From a virus: a stretch of DNA of 38,540 nt. The stretch covers positions 1-38,540 of IMG/VR virus record IMGVR_UViG_3300029258_000952; one strand, given 5' to 3'. Made by a program: the position numbers and the translations under genes. This document shows, piece after piece, positions 38,470-38,540 of the stretch (its first letter is position 1; each line of letters begins with the position of its first letter). The notes beneath the pieces were generated by a model that saw nothing but the letters and a program-made list of their open reading frames with translations, was not told the DNA's origin and did not search any database.

Positions 38470-38540
38470 AACAAAAACAAAAGGAAAAATTTTCCTGGGA
38501 GGGTACCCCCACTACCTAGAATCTGGAGACCGCCGCAAAT
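38470..38540. other. Non-coding right end, possible packaging or junction region
   Basis: After the tRNA, an A-rich stretch leads to the inverted repeat AGGAAAA-A-TTTTCCT (about 38482-38496), then GGGTACCC (about 38502-38509). No T-run terminator and no gene. If the genome is circular in form, this joins the 84-base region with the TTGTGACA repeats before terS, giving a gap of about 155 bases that could hold the packaging site. Confidence 0.35.

Noticed and set aside
1-38540. Temperate phage or integrated prophage
   Set aside because: No integrase, excisionase, CI/Cro-type divergent repressor pair or direct-repeat attachment sites were seen. The tRNA alone is not enough.

Overview
The window is a compact, densely packed genome segment of a tailed double-stranded DNA phage with a non-contractile, siphovirus-type tail. 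Every credible gene is on the + strand, and most neighbours overlap at ATGA or TGATG junctions or sit only a few bases apart. The block starts at the small terminase gene and ends with a tRNA-Ser(UGA). No integrase, lysogeny repressor, DNA polymerase or RNA polymerase is visible. The length (38.5 kb) and gene order fit a complete or nearly complete genome opened next to its packaging site, but the window ends do not visibly overlap. The host is probably a Gram-negative (diderm) bacterium. The evidence is strong GGAG-type ribosome binding sites, sigma70-like TTGNNN-17-TATAAT promoters, several Sec signal peptides, a protein with an outer-membrane beta-barrel-like C-terminus, and a patatin-type phospholipase beside the endolysin. 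The species cannot be told from the sequence.

Layout. 1-5.6 kb is the packaging and head module: TerS, TerL, portal, scaffold and a gp13-type major capsid protein. 5.6-7.6 kb holds neck and connector genes. 7.6-16.5 kb is the tail: tube protein, tail assembly chaperone pair joined by a -1 frameshift, short tape measure, distal tail proteins and a 1221-residue tail-tip protein. 16.5-22.8 kb encodes a large fibre and four further products, most with N-terminal signal or anchor sequences. 22.8-24.7 kb is a lysis-like block with an M15 peptidase endolysin and a patatin-like phospholipase. A 119-bp regulatory gap at 24.74-24.86 kb then starts the early, accessory and replication half: small ORFs, an HTH protein, a helicase and a DNA methyltransferase that look like halves of one broken fusion gene, a MazG-like pyrophosphohydrolase, a ribbon-helix-helix protein, a replication organiser with iteron-like repeats, and a DUF6475-type protein. 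From 31.3 kb a second operon carries an SMC-like ATPase, a RecE-like exonuclease, an ERF annealing protein, a VRR-NUC nuclease, two Lar-type zinc-ribbon proteins, cysteine-rich miniproteins and small membrane proteins.

The main new leads are: (a) triple ATGTAAA repeats at an exact 11-bp period upstream of two promoters, set one helical turn apart relative to the -10 box, with a related TGTAACG 11-bp array inside the replication gene; (b) palindromic TTGTNACAA sites at the two late promoters; (c) a patatin phospholipase overlapping the endolysin gene; (d) a helicase-methyltransferase fusion apparently cut by a microhomology deletion; (e) a fibre gene with a 98-bp near-perfect repeat exactly 780 bp apart and a recoded, AT-rich duplicated module; and (f) a leader hairpin that hides a ribosome binding site.
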